Shown here: piece after piece, positions 52,616 through 61,778 of the stretch
How positions within the stretch are numbered: the first letter of the stretch is position 1
Layout of the letters: each line of letters opens with the position of its first letter
Source of the DNA: Opitutaceae bacterium
GTDB taxonomy: Bacteria; Verrucomicrobiota; Verrucomicrobiia; Opitutales; Opitutaceae
Assembly: GCA_003151515.1 (NCBI GenBank)
Contig: PLXS01000038.1
Span: 32,776 to 96,775 of the forward strand
Direction of reading: 5' to 3'
Length of the DNA: 64,000 bases
Program-made: the position numbers and the translations under genes
Notes under the pieces: model-generated
What the model was told of the DNA's origin: nothing
Seen by the model: the letters and a program-made list of their open reading frames with translations, nothing else
Databases searched by the model: none

Positions 52616-53767
52616 ATGAAACCCCACCGCAGTCCCCTCGGCCTGGCCCTCCTCGGCCTCACGGCCGCCCTGTCACTCCCCCCAGGAACCTGGGCGGCCG
52701 ACCGCGCCGACCTTGCGCGCCCGGAGCCCGCGCCCCTGCCGTTCCCGCTTGTCGCGCGGTTTGAGAACTTCGGCGAGAAGGACGGCCTGCCCTCGCACAA
52801 GATCCACTGCGTGCTGAAGGCAAGCGACGGCCGGCTTTGGCTCGGCACGGGCAACGGGCTGTGCGTGCGCGGGGCGGACGGCAGGTTCCGCCGCTACGGG
52901 CCGGAGGACGGCCTGAGCCACCCGGCCGTCCTCAGCATCGCGGAGGACCCGCGCACCGGCGACCTGTGGATCGCCACCATGCGGGGCCTGTCGCGCCTGA
53001 GCGGCGGCAGGTTCACGTCCTTCACGCAGACCGACAGCGGCCTGCCGAACAACGTCGTCTACGGCGTGGCGGTCGTGGACGGGACCGTCTGGGCCGCCAC
53101 CCCGGCCGGGGCCGGCGCGTACAACATCCGGGAAAAGAGCTGGAAGATCTACGACCACAACAACGCCCCCATGGAGGAGCCCTGGTGCTACGCCATCGCC
53201 CCGGGCAGGGACGTGGTCTACATCGGCGTCTGGGCGGGCGGCATCGTGGAGCACGACCCCCGGCTCGGCAGCTTCAAGGCCTACCGCGACCCGGACGGCG
53301 ACTTCCAGTTCCAGCTGACGCCCGACAGCGGGCCCATCGCCGACATCACCTCGTGGGTCGCCTATGACGACGGCATCCTCTGGCAAGCGACGTACTTCGG
53401 GCTCTCGCGCTACGACACGCAGGAGGCGACGTGGCGCACGTGGGTGCAGGACAAGACACCGCTGGTCTCCAACTTCATCAACTCGGTCTTCGCACGCGGC
53501 CACGTCGCCTGGGTCTCGACGGACCGCGGGGCCTGCGTCACCGACGGCACCACCTGGGCGACCTACGCCGTCGACGAGCAGGGCCGGGGCCTGGTGCGGA
53601 TCGACCGTCCGGGAGGCGCGCCGGAGACCCGAAGAATGGCAACCCGGCTGGCCGACGGCTTTGTGACGGCCATCTGGGCCGACGACCACGAGGCCTGGTT
53701 CGCCACCTCGAACGGCCTTAGCCACGCCGTCTTCGCCAACCAGGCCGCCGTCGCGGCCAACCCCTAG
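52616..53767 (+). CDS. Exported Reg_prop (two-component-regulator) propeller protein
   Basis: A 383-residue protein with a signal peptide (LALLGLTAALSLPPGTWA). The rest is a propeller of Reg_prop repeats: GLPSHKIHCVLKASDGRLWLG, LSIAEDPRTGDLWIATMRGLS, NNVVYGVAVVDGTVWAATPAGA, INSVFARGHVAWVSTDRGA and VTAIWADDHEAWFATSNGLS. In hybrid two-component systems such propellers form the periplasmic sensor, but here no histidine kinase part is attached. It therefore resembles a free sensor or recognition domain. It is 8 nt after the cytochrome gene and 9 nt before the first substrate-binding protein gene. Confidence 0.82.
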   Translation: MKPHRSPLGLALLGLTAALSLPPGTWAADRADLARPEPAPLPFPLVARFENFGEKDGLPSHKIHCVLKASDGRLWLGTGNGLCVRGADGRFRRYGPEDGLSHPAVLSIAEDPRTGDLWIATMRGLSRLSGGRFTSFTQTDSGLPNNVVYGVAVVDGTVWAATPAGAGAYNIREKSWKIYDHNNAPMEEPWCYAIAPGRDVVYIGVWAGGIVEHDPRLGSFKAYRDPDGDFQFQLTPDSGPIADITSWVAYDDGILWQATYFGLSRYDTQEATWRTWVQDKTPLVSNFINSVFARGHVAWVSTDRGACVTDGTTWATYAVDEQGRGLVRIDRPGGAPETRRMATRLADGFVTAIWADDHEAWFATSNGLSHAVFANQAAVAANP

Positions 53768-53776
53768 GAGGATGCC

Positions 53777-55108
53777 ATGAGGACCCTTAACTGCCTTCTG
53801 CTCGCGTTCGCCGCCGCGGCCCCGGCCGCTCCCCTGGCCGCCCAGGCCCCGGCCGCCGGGCCGGACTCCGCCCGCTTCATCTACGCCACGCCCGGGGAGA
53901 CGTACCCCTACTACGCGGGCCTTCCCCGCGAGTTCTGGCCGTTCAATGCCGTCGAGCCCTACGAGCGCTTCTTCACGACCCGGATGCCCTTCCGCGGGCC
54001 CGGCCGGGATTACCCGAATCCGTCCGACCTGAAGTCGCTCAGGATCGGTCTCCTCGACTCCCCGAAGTACGACGCCAACTGGGAGCGGAGCGTGCGCACC
54101 CGCGAGGGGGTCGTCCTGGCCTTCGAGGAGGCGAACCGCTCCCGCAGGCCGGGGCAGCTCCCCTTCGAACTCGTCGAGCGCGAAGGGATCGCCCAGTGGG
54201 GCGGCGCCGGCAACCTGGCGGTCGACTTCGCCGACCAGAAGGTCCTCGGCTTCCTGGGCACGATCGACGGCGCCGACGCCCACGTCGCGCTGCGGGTCAC
54301 GCTCAAGACGGAGGTCGTGATTATCAACACCTCGGACCCCGACCCGACCCTGACCGAGACGAACATCCCGTGGCTCCTGCGCGTCCTGCCCGACCACCGC
54401 ATCGAGGAGGCCCGCATGGCCGACACGATCGTCCGGCGCTTCGGCTGCAGGAGGATCGCCATCCTGCGCGAGGGCGACCGGTACGGCCGGCTCGGCGTGC
54501 ACAACTTCATGAACTTCGCGCGCCGGCTCGGCTGCCCCGCCGCCCAGGAGCTGCTCTTCAGCCCGGGCAACCCCGACATCCCCCACCAGATCGCCACGAT
54601 CAAGGACGCCCGGCCCGACGCGATCTTCTTCATCGGAGAGCCGGCCGACATCGGCCGCTTCGCCCGTCAGTTCCGCCTGGCGGGCATCCAGGCTCGGTTC
54701 TTCGGCGCCGACCTCCTCATGGACGACCGGTTCCTGAAGGAGGCCGGAGACGCCGCGGAGGGCGCGATGTTCACCTACTACTTCGATCCCGCGCGCAGCG
54801 ATCCCCTTTGGGTCGACTTCGTCGCGCGCTTCAGCAGGCGTTGGGGCCACGCACCGGACGCCTACGCTGCGTACGCCTACGACGGCGCCCAGGTCATGCT
54901 GCATGCCATTGATGCGGCGGGCCCAAATCGCTGGCGCATCCGCGACCAGGTGTGCAACCTGGACTACTACCATGGCGTCACCGGCTGGATGCAGTTCGAC
55001 GGCACCGGCTCCAACATCGCACCGGTGCGGCTGGTGCGCTACGAGCACGGGAACCGGGTCTTCGAGCCCCAGGCCGAGTTCACGCCCCCAGCCGCCGGGG
55101 GACTCTAG
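53777..55108 (+). CDS. ABC-type substrate-binding protein, LivJ-like (periplasmic type I)
   Basis: A 443-residue periplasmic-binding protein with a signal (LLLAFAAAAPAAPLAAQA). The type I fold is clear: LRIGLLDSPKYD at the first strand, VLAFEEANRS, FLGTIDGADAHVAL, VVIINTSDPDPTLTETNIPWLLRVLPDHRI, RRIAILREGDRYGRLGV and PDAIFFIGEPADIGRFARQF. This family normally delivers branched-chain amino acids, amides or aromatic acids to a Liv-type transporter, but no permease or ATPase gene is in the window. An AGGAGG ribosome site precedes the ATG. N-terminal ~75 residues (AGETYPYYAGLPREFWPF) are extra relative to the family. Confidence 0.85.
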   Translation: MRTLNCLLLAFAAAAPAAPLAAQAPAAGPDSARFIYATPGETYPYYAGLPREFWPFNAVEPYERFFTTRMPFRGPGRDYPNPSDLKSLRIGLLDSPKYDANWERSVRTREGVVLAFEEANRSRRPGQLPFELVEREGIAQWGGAGNLAVDFADQKVLGFLGTIDGADAHVALRVTLKTEVVIINTSDPDPTLTETNIPWLLRVLPDHRIEEARMADTIVRRFGCRRIAILREGDRYGRLGVHNFMNFARRLGCPAAQELLFSPGNPDIPHQIATIKDARPDAIFFIGEPADIGRFARQFRLAGIQARFFGADLLMDDRFLKEAGDAAEGAMFTYYFDPARSDPLWVDFVARFSRRWGHAPDAYAAYAYDGAQVMLHAIDAAGPNRWRIRDQVCNLDYYHGVTGWMQFDGTGSNIAPVRLVRYEHGNRVFEPQAEFTPPAAGGL

Positions 55109-55150
55109 CCCGGGCGCCCCGGCGCCGGGAGTGACCGGGGAACGCAGACC

Positions 55151-56236
55151 ATGACGCGCCGCCTGCTCGCCTTCGTCCTTGCCGCCCCGCTGGCCTGCGC
55201 CGCGGCGGCCCCGGGGATCACGCTCGGGCTCGTCGCTCCCCCGTCCGAGCCGGCCGCGGCGAGCCTCGTGCGCGGCGCCCAGCTGGCGGTCGAGGAATCG
55301 GGCGGGTCCCCGAGGGCGCCGGTCGTGCTCGAGGTGCGCAGCGGGGCCGGCCAATGGGGCACGGTCGGCAATGACGCCGTTACCCTCGCCAGCGACCGCG
55401 ATGTCGACGCGATGATCGCGCCCTCCGACGGCGGGGACAGCCACCTGGTCCTGCAGGTTTCGGGAAGGACGCAGGTGCCCGTCGCGAGCGTCAGCCCCGA
55501 TTCGTCGGTCACGGAGGCCGGCGTGCCCTGGGCCGTGCGGGTCGTCCCGCGCACCGACCAAGAGGCCGGGGCCCTGTTTGACTCCCAGGGGCGGGGGCCC
55601 CACGCGCCCACCTGGTGGGCCATCGCGCCCCCGGACCGCCCGGGCCGCGCGATTCGCCGCGACCTTGGGAGGGCGGCCCGCTCCACCCATGCCCAGCTGG
55701 AACGGATCCTCGAGTCGGGCGCGCCCGACCGGATTTCTGCCTGGGCCGTCCAGCCGATCCTCTCCGGTTCCCCGGGCGGGGTCCTGGTGTGGCTGCCGCC
55801 CTCGCAAGCCGGGAGCGTTGTCGCGGCCCTGCGCGCCGCGGGCTACCGCGGCTGCATCGCCGGCCCCGGCTCAATCGACGCCCCGGGCTTCTTCGCCGCG
55901 GCGGGCGCCGCGGCGGACGGCGTCCTTGTGGCGAAGTATGCGCTGGATGCGGCAGGCCGCGCCAGGCTCGAACTCTTCGAGAAGCGGTTCACGCGCATGT
56001 TCGGGGCGCCTGCGGATGCCAGCGCGGCGGCGGCCCACGACGCCGCGCAGGTGCTTATTGAAAACCTGCGCCGACCGGGCGACACTCCCGCGTATCGCCG
56101 GTTTCCCCCGGCCCTCCCCACCTCGGGGGTAACCGGCGATATCCGCTTCGACGCATCCGGGAACAGGACGGGCGCGCTGCAGGTCCTCGCCTGCCAGCGG
56201 GGCCGGTTTGTCCCCGCCACCCCCTCCCCTCCATGA
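55151..56236 (+). CDS. Second ABC-type substrate-binding protein (periplasmic type I)
   Basis: A 361-residue exported protein with a signal (LLAFVLAAPLACAAAAPG). ITLGLVAPPSEPAAASLVRGAQLAVEE opens a type I binding fold, then DAMIAPSDGGDSHLVLQVSG, VPVASVSPDSSVTEAGVPWAVRVVP and YRGCIAGPGSIDAPGFFAAAG. It is shorter and diverged from the preceding paralogue; the central helix-strand unit is reduced. The two genes are 42 nt apart. As with its neighbour, no transporter is encoded nearby. The stop overlaps the next start by four bases. Confidence 0.8.
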   Translation: MTRRLLAFVLAAPLACAAAAPGITLGLVAPPSEPAAASLVRGAQLAVEESGGSPRAPVVLEVRSGAGQWGTVGNDAVTLASDRDVDAMIAPSDGGDSHLVLQVSGRTQVPVASVSPDSSVTEAGVPWAVRVVPRTDQEAGALFDSQGRGPHAPTWWAIAPPDRPGRAIRRDLGRAARSTHAQLERILESGAPDRISAWAVQPILSGSPGGVLVWLPPSQAGSVVAALRAAGYRGCIAGPGSIDAPGFFAAAGAAADGVLVAKYALDAAGRARLELFEKRFTRMFGAPADASAAAAHDAAQVLIENLRRPGDTPAYRRFPPALPTSGVTGDIRFDASGNRTGALQVLACQRGRFVPATPSPP

Positions 56237-56838
56237 CCCCGATCCTCCGCCATCGCATCGCCCTGCCGGGTGCGCTGCTCCTCGCGGCCCTGGTGGCGGT
56301 CATCGCCCTGCATGCGCTGCGGGCCGGGAAGGCTTCCGGCGACGCCGTTCCGCCAACGGACACCAACGGGGCCATCAGCCCGAAGGACGAGGCCGACTCC
56401 CTTCACTTCGTGATCGCCGCCGACCGGGAGATGCTCTGCCGGGCCTATCCCGCCCGCGGGCCCGCGGGCGCGGGCGCGCCCGGCGAAACCCAGCCGTGCC
56501 CGTCCGTGACGCTCCATGACGCCGCCGAGACGATCCAGATCAGGGGGGCCGAGTTCAGCTACGCCCTGCGCTCACTCGCCCCGCTCAACCCGCGAAACGG
56601 GCCCCAGACCGAGCTCGAGCAGGCGGGCCTGGCGTTCATCGCTGCCCACCCCGGCCAGAACTACTACGGCAGGGAGGAGCTCGGCGGCCGCAGCTACTTC
56701 ACGGCCGTCTACCCGGATCTCCCGGCGGCGGCCTCCTGCGTCGACTGCCACAACCGCGGCGCCGCTCCAGGCGCGCGTCCGCACAGGGCCGGCGAAGCGC
56801 TGGGCGGCGTCGTGGTGCGCGTCCCCCTGGAGTTTTGA
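56233..56838 (+). CDS. Tll0287-like haem-binding protein (DUF3365)
   Basis: A 201-residue protein with an N-terminal membrane helix (LPGALLLAALVAVIALHAL) and a periplasmic domain. The C-terminal CVDCHNRG is a CxxCH haem c site, and EQAGLAFIAAHPGQNYYGREEL with YFTAVYPDLPAAASC matches the Tll0287/DUF3365 domain, a PAS-like haem fold seen alone or in sensor kinases. Here it stands alone. The position at the end of the operon suggests a redox or gas-sensing partner for the haem proteins upstream. Confidence 0.8.
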   Translation: MTPILRHRIALPGALLLAALVAVIALHALRAGKASGDAVPPTDTNGAISPKDEADSLHFVIAADREMLCRAYPARGPAGAGAPGETQPCPSVTLHDAAETIQIRGAEFSYALRSLAPLNPRNGPQTELEQAGLAFIAAHPGQNYYGREELGGRSYFTAVYPDLPAAASCVDCHNRGAAPGARPHRAGEALGGVVVRVPLEF

Positions 56839-56851
56839 TCCGTCGCGCGCC

Positions 56852-57718
56852 TCAATACACGCGCCCTTGCTCGAGGATCGTCCTGATGCCTTCGCTCGTC
56901 CGGATCTTCACGGGCAACGACTCTCGCGTGTTGTCATCGCGGATCCGGAAGACGCCAAAGTGCAGGTGCGGACGGGAGGTGTAGCCGGAATTGCCGGAGT
57001 GGGCGATCGCCTGGCCAACGTGCACGTCCTCACCCAGCTTGACCATGGCCGCGTATGGCTGAAGGTGAAGGTACTCGCCGTAGGTGCCGTCGGCGTGCCG
57101 GAGGATGACGTAATTGGCGCTGTTCTTGAAGCGTTCGCCCACGCCGTGCGCCATCGAATCGACCCTGAGGCCGACCACCACGCCCCCCCGCGCCGCCAGC
57201 ACGATAGTGCCTTCCGGCATGTCCCAGTCATTCGCGAAGTCGTTTCCGGAGCCGGCCTGGTGGCTGAACGTCCCGTGGGCCCCCTGCAGGAGCCTATGCC
57301 GGTCCGCGGGGCCAAACGGCAGCATGTAGACGGTGCCGTCCGGAATCGCGCCCGGGCAGCCGTACAGCCACTGATAGCGATAATGAAAGTCCCAGGGCTT
57401 GGAGGTGCTCTGCGGCTCAAAGGTCGCGAGCTCCATGCGCTGCTGCCCGCGCGTGGCCACGGTGAACGGCACCGGGCGGGAGGATGCCGTGTTCTCCCGC
57501 GACGCATCCATAGTGATCGTGATGTCGACGCAGTTCGTTGTGGTGAGCACCAGGCAACTGCCGTTGCCGCGGTGCACCGCCACGACTGCCACCCCGGGGT
57601 CGTCGCTGCCCTTGCCCCACAAACGGCGGACCAGGCCCCCCGGCAGCGAAAACTCCGCGAAGAAGTAACTCGCAATCGCCAGCGCCAGGATAACGACCCG
57701 GGAATTCTTTCGCGGCAT
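56852..57718 (-). CDS. M23-family metallopeptidase
   Basis: A 288-residue protein with one N-terminal membrane/signal helix (VVILALAIASYFFAEF). The lysostaphin-type domain has the zinc ligands His and Asp in FSHQAGSGNDFANDWDM and the HLHFG motif in RPHLHFGVFR. The linking sequence IVLAARGGVVVGLRV and the exposed strand GTYGEYLHLQP fit M23. It would cut peptidoglycan cross-links or act as a non-hydrolytic EnvC-type regulator. The ATG giving MPRKNSRVV is selected because it stands directly before the helix; the longer frame has no character. It is convergent with the haem-protein gene, 13 nt away. Confidence 0.85.
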   Translation of the reverse strand: MPRKNSRVVILALAIASYFFAEFSLPGGLVRRLWGKGSDDPGVAVVAVHRGNGSCLVLTTTNCVDITITMDASRENTASSRPVPFTVATRGQQRMELATFEPQSTSKPWDFHYRYQWLYGCPGAIPDGTVYMLPFGPADRHRLLQGAHGTFSHQAGSGNDFANDWDMPEGTIVLAARGGVVVGLRVDSMAHGVGERFKNSANYVILRHADGTYGEYLHLQPYAAMVKLGEDVHVGQAIAHSGNSGYTSRPHLHFGVFRIRDDNTRESLPVKIRTSEGIRTILEQGRVY

Positions 57719-57889
57719 TTTCCGATTCACCGTCGGGCCGACCATGGGCCGCGTCGCAGGGATCGCAATCCAACTGTTTGCCCATCGCGAAGAGGGCCTC
57801 CCAGAAGGGATACTTGCACGAGTCCATGGAGGGTGGGCCGCCGCGGGCTTGATCTCGGCGCGCTCCCGGAGAGACTCGGCGGCCGCCCG

Positions 57890-59152
57890 ATGCACACAAC
57901 AGACGCCCCTTGGCTCTCGATCGACGCCCGGATGAAGACCGCGTCGATCGACTCCTCCCACCCCGGTTTCTACGGCGATCCGTACGCAGCCTATGAGCGG
58001 ATCCGCGCCGTGGCGCCCGTGTTCTACTGGCGGGAGCAGCGGCTCTGGTGCTTCCTCAATGCCGCGGACGTGGGCGCGGTCCTGAAGGACCGCCGCTTCG
58101 GCCGGGAACTGCTACCCCTGCCCGGGCAGCCCGCCTTGGAGCCCGAGATCCCGGAGCACCTGCGGGCCTTCCACGCCTTCAACCGGGCGTCCATGCTTGA
58201 GCGCGAACCCCCGGTGCACACGCGGCTGCGCAACCTCGTGAGCCGCGCCTTCCTCACCCGCAGCATCGACCGGCTTCGGCCGCGCATCGCGGCCCTGGCC
58301 GCCGAGCTGCTCGGGCAGATGAGGCCCGCCGGGGAGGCGGAGCTTCTCTTCGCCTTCGCGACCCCGATCCCGGTGACCGTTATCGCGGAGCTCCTCGGAG
58401 TGCCCACCGCGATGGCGCCGCAGCTCCTCGCCTGGTCCCACCGGATGGTCGCCATCTACGAGCTCGGCAAGACCCGCGCGACCGAGGACGCGGCCGAGGC
58501 GGCGACCCGGGAGTTCTCGGAGTTCATCCTCGGCCACATCGCCGAGCGCCGCCGCAGCCCGGCGGACGACCTGATCACGCATCTGATCGCCTCGGAGGCG
58601 GCCGGCGACCGCCTCTCGGAGGAGGAGCTCGTCGGGACCTGCATCCTGCTGCTCAACGCCGGGCACGAGGCCACGGTCCACGCGATCGGCAACAGCGTGA
58701 AGACGCTCCTGGAGCAGGGCACGGACCCCGCGGCGGCCTTCGCGGACGACGCGGCGACGGAGAGGACCGTCGAGGAGTGCCTTCGCTTCGACCCGCCGCT
58801 CCACCTCTTCCGGCGCTTCGTCCAGGAGGACCTGGAGATCGCCGGCGTGCGCCTGCCTCGCGGGACGGAGGTCGCGCTCCTCTACGGCGCCGCAAACCGG
58901 GACCCGGCGCGCTACGAGGACGCCGACCGCTTCGTGCCCTCCCGGCCCACGCCTGGCGGCGCGTCCGCCCACGCGTCCTTCGGGGGCGGGATCCACTTCT
59001 GCATCGGAGCGCCGCTGGCAAGGCTCGAGCTGCAAGTGGCGCTGCCGGCCCTCTTCCGGGGCCTTCCCGGCCTCAGGCTGAAGGGCGCCCCCCGATACAA
59101 GGACGCCTACCACTTCCACGGTCTCGAGGCCCTGCACGTCGCCTGGCCCTGA
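57890..59152 (+). CDS. Cytochrome P450
   Basis: A 420-residue soluble bacterial P450. The I-helix reads CILLLNAGHEATVHAIGN, where Gly-His-Glu-Ala-Thr replaces the usual AGxDT form. The K-helix ExxR is EECLRF, and the haem loop is SFGGGIHFCIGAPLARLE with the proximal Cys. FGRELLPLPGQ, then HTRLRNLVSRAFL is the C-helix area contacting haem propionates. It would hydroxylate or otherwise oxidise a small molecule with electrons from a ferredoxin, but no partner gene is adjacent. An ATG 14 codons later (MKTASIDSSH) is another possible start. It is divergent from the M23 gene. Confidence 0.9.
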   Translation: MHTTDAPWLSIDARMKTASIDSSHPGFYGDPYAAYERIRAVAPVFYWREQRLWCFLNAADVGAVLKDRRFGRELLPLPGQPALEPEIPEHLRAFHAFNRASMLEREPPVHTRLRNLVSRAFLTRSIDRLRPRIAALAAELLGQMRPAGEAELLFAFATPIPVTVIAELLGVPTAMAPQLLAWSHRMVAIYELGKTRATEDAAEAATREFSEFILGHIAERRRSPADDLITHLIASEAAGDRLSEEELVGTCILLLNAGHEATVHAIGNSVKTLLEQGTDPAAAFADDAATERTVEECLRFDPPLHLFRRFVQEDLEIAGVRLPRGTEVALLYGAANRDPARYEDADRFVPSRPTPGGASAHASFGGGIHFCIGAPLARLELQVALPALFRGLPGLRLKGAPRYKDAYHFHGLEALHVAWP

Positions 59153-59160
59153 ACCCGCCG

Positions 59161-60777
59161 CTAGGCGTGGGGAGCCTTGTCGTCGGGCACCGTGAAGAGC
59201 TTCGCAAGCAGGAGGACGGCGGCCAGGCTGGCGTAGGCCACGGCGTACGCCGAGGCGGGGAAGAGCGGGCCGGGGCCCGCCGGGGCGCCGGCCAGCCTGT
59301 CGACGAGCGGCATGGAGCCGACCGTGTCGGTCGGCACGAACCGCCACGAGTGTAGGAAGCCGAGGAGGCTCAAGGCGCAGGCCGCGAGAGCCCAGCCGGC
59401 CGCGGCGGCGAGCCGCCGGTCGATCACGAACACCGTGATCGTCGAGAAAATGAGCGCGCACAGGAAGGTCCCCTGCTCGATCGCGAAGCCGCCCTCGATG
59501 GCCGTGCCGCCGCCGTGGAAGGCCGCGAGGAGGCCCGGGCCGAACGTCGGCCCCGACGCGCTGCCCGCCCCGGCGAACCGCGCGGCGCTCTTCATCGAGA
59601 AGGTGACCCAGGCGAGTATCACCGGCACCATGCCCATGAGGACCGCCGGCCAGTGGCGCTGGTCCGTCGACTCGAACGCCTGCACCGTGATGATGAACCC
59701 GATCCAGATGATGATCGCCAGGCCGGCGTCCGCCGGCACGGCCCAGGCGATCGCCGACATGGCGCCCGTCAGGCAGACGATCGTTACGAAGATGCCGTTG
59801 GCCGTCGAGTAGCCCGCGCGCGCGCCCATGCGCTTCCACGCGGGGTGGCCGATGTAGATCGAGGTCGGGAAGGGCGAGCCGAAGCACGCGGCCGCGAAGG
59901 TCCCGATCCCGTTCGTCATGAGGGACGACCTCGGCGAGTAGGGGTCGCCCGCGGCGGCCGCCGACTCGATGCACTGGAGCGAGGCGAGGAGGTTCAACAG
60001 CCCCATGGGCAGGATGACCGAGAGGTACGGCAGGAACTGGCCGCCCGAGAGGCCCGAGAGCGCGTCGGCGATGACCGGCACCGGCGGGCGCCAGCCCATC
60101 TCGCCCGCGGCGAGCGTTCCCAGGGGCGCCAGGTGGGTCGCCCACGAGAGCGCCGTCCCCACCGCCAGGACCACGAGCGCGGGCGGGATCCCCCAGCGCG
60201 GCTTCACCCCTCCGAAGTAGAACAGGAACACGAGGCCCAGGGTCACGAAGCCGACGATCGGGTGCGCGAAGGTGCTGAACATGAAGTTCATGGTCAGGAA
60301 CGCCAGGCCCGCGCCCGAGAGCGAGGCAAGGAGCGCCGCGCGCGGCGTCATGGCGCGGATGCGCTGCGCGACGAAGGCCCCGAAGAACTCGATCATCCCG
60401 CTGCCGATGCACGCCACGAGGCCGATCCTCCACGCGACTGCGTCCGGGTCGGGGGCGCCGTGCGCGATCGCGATCTGCTTGGCGGGCGCCATGACGAGGA
60501 AGACGTAGGCTATCATGGTCGGCGTGTTCAGCCCGAAGGGCATCGCGCAGACGTCGTCGCGCCCCTCCCTCCTCGCGAGCCGGTGGGCCTGCCAGGCGTA
60601 GAAGACGTTGCCCACCAGGAACGAGACCGCGACCCCGGGCAGGATGTGGCCGTACACGAGCTCCGGCCTGAAGCCCAGGACCCCGAGGCACATCGGGGGG
60701 ATGAGCAGCAGCTGGACGACGTTGTCCAGCGCGATGGCGCAGAACCCGTCGGCGTCGCCCCGGCAGAAGAGCTTCAT
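59161..60777 (-). CDS. Xanthine/uracil/vitamin C family permease (NCS2/AzgA-like)
   Basis: A 538-residue membrane protein with about 12-13 hydrophobic segments. FPTSIYIGHPAWKRMGARAGYS and FGLNTPTMIAYVFL correspond to conserved parts of the nucleobase-ascorbate transporters. The first segment begins LDNVVQLLLIPPMCLGVLGF. The likely cargo is a purine or pyrimidine base driven by protons. The ATG overlaps the stop of the nucleoside phosphorylase-like gene (ATGA), so the enzyme that releases a base and the transporter that moves it are made together. The C-terminal ~90 residues hold extra helices. Confidence 0.82.
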   Translation of the reverse strand: MKLFCRGDADGFCAIALDNVVQLLLIPPMCLGVLGFRPELVYGHILPGVAVSFLVGNVFYAWQAHRLARREGRDDVCAMPFGLNTPTMIAYVFLVMAPAKQIAIAHGAPDPDAVAWRIGLVACIGSGMIEFFGAFVAQRIRAMTPRAALLASLSGAGLAFLTMNFMFSTFAHPIVGFVTLGLVFLFYFGGVKPRWGIPPALVVLAVGTALSWATHLAPLGTLAAGEMGWRPPVPVIADALSGLSGGQFLPYLSVILPMGLLNLLASLQCIESAAAAGDPYSPRSSLMTNGIGTFAAACFGSPFPTSIYIGHPAWKRMGARAGYSTANGIFVTIVCLTGAMSAIAWAVPADAGLAIIIWIGFIITVQAFESTDQRHWPAVLMGMVPVILAWVTFSMKSAARFAGAGSASGPTFGPGLLAAFHGGGTAIEGGFAIEQGTFLCALIFSTITVFVIDRRLAAAAGWALAACALSLLGFLHSWRFVPTDTVGSMPLVDRLAGAPAGPGPLFPASAYAVAYASLAAVLLLAKLFTVPDDKAPHA

Positions 60778-61688
60778 GCCTTGGCCCCGAGCTCGCGCAC
60801 GAGCGAAACCGTGAAGAGGGCCGCCTGGCGCGACGCGAACGGTGAAAGCTTGCGGTAGTCGTTGTCGGGCGAGTGCTGGGTGCGGTTGCTCCCGCTGCGA
60901 ATGCAGATGAACGGCGTCCTCAAGTACCAGCAGACCTGGGCGACCGACCCGCTCTCCATCTCCTTCAGGTCGGGCCGGAGTTTTCCGCGGATGTCGGCGA
61001 TCCGCCTCGGCGGGACCCCGAAGACGTCGCCGGAGGTGATCCGGCCCACCCGCACGCGCGGCGTGTAGGTGGGCGCATGCTGCGAGGCCATCTCGGTGAC
61101 GTGGCTACGGATCGCCCTCCTCGCCGCGGCGAGGAGCCGCGGGGCGGCGGGGTAGACGATCGGCGAGGTGTCCCGAAGCGGGCCCTCGGACCCGAAGTAG
61201 TCCATCGTGCAGTCGGCGTTGAGCGAGCCCATGTCGTGGTTGCATGTCACGGCGCCCGCGATGACGTCGCCGTTACGCATGGCCGGGTTGATGCGCGAGG
61301 CGGTGCCGGTCATCACGACCTCCCTCGGTTTGAAGTGCGAGACGAAGAGGGCCGTGATCATCGTCGCATTGGTCTTCCCGATCCCGGTGTCGGCGACGAC
61401 GACCCTGCGCTTGCCGATCCGGCCCGTGGCGTAGGGGAACCCCAGCAGGCGCCCCGCCTTGCGCCCCGACAGCGCCCAGTGCACGAGCTCCGACTCCTGG
61501 GGCAGGGCCCCGAGGACGAGGGTCAGGTCCCTGGACGGGCCCGGGCTGCGCCTCGGGGCGACGGGGATCCCGGGGATGATGACCGGGGGAACGTTCTTGA
61601 GCGGCGGGGGGGTCTTGGTGCGCATGGTGGGACTGCGGGCGATTGAGTAGGCTCGCGGCCACGGAGGCGAGAGCCAGTTGCGTGCCAT
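60774..61688 (-). CDS. Nucleoside phosphorylase / MTA-SAH nucleosidase-like protein
   Basis: A 304-residue protein of the PNP_UDP_1 superfamily. LTLVLGALPQESELVHWAL is the first strand, VVVADTGIGKTNATMITAL the second, and VVMTGTASRINPAMRNGDVI the phosphate/ribose loop. KEMESGSVAQVCWYLRTPFICIRSGSN carries the family's EMES/A motif and RxxS. The fold suits a nucleosidase or phosphorylase that frees a purine base. N-terminal ~60 residues are Pro/Arg-rich and unlike the family; an internal ATG 21 codons later is another start. It is the first gene of a two-gene unit with a permease. Confidence 0.82.
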   Translation of the reverse strand: MARNWLSPPWPRAYSIARSPTMRTKTPPPLKNVPPVIIPGIPVAPRRSPGPSRDLTLVLGALPQESELVHWALSGRKAGRLLGFPYATGRIGKRRVVVADTGIGKTNATMITALFVSHFKPREVVMTGTASRINPAMRNGDVIAGAVTCNHDMGSLNADCTMDYFGSEGPLRDTSPIVYPAAPRLLAAARRAIRSHVTEMASQHAPTYTPRVRVGRITSGDVFGVPPRRIADIRGKLRPDLKEMESGSVAQVCWYLRTPFICIRSGSNRTQHSPDNDYRKLSPFASRQAALFTVSLVRELGAKA

Positions 61689-61727
61689 GGGCCGCCCCCA
61701 ACCGGGCGCCCCGGCGGGATCATCCCC

Positions 61728-61778
61728 TCATTCGCCGATGATCTTTATAAGCACGCGCTTTCGGCGCATGCCGTCGAA
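61728..61778 (-). pseudogene. yjbQ: 3' fragment of a second yjbQ copy
   Basis: Reads [16 protein letters not shown] followed by TGA, the exact ending of YjbQ proteins. It matches the end of the truncated yjbQ at 63146, with 44 of 50 bases identical and the same orientation. Nothing upstream of it continues the gene. Either a duplicated tail or the remains of a deleted paralogue. Confidence 0.75.
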
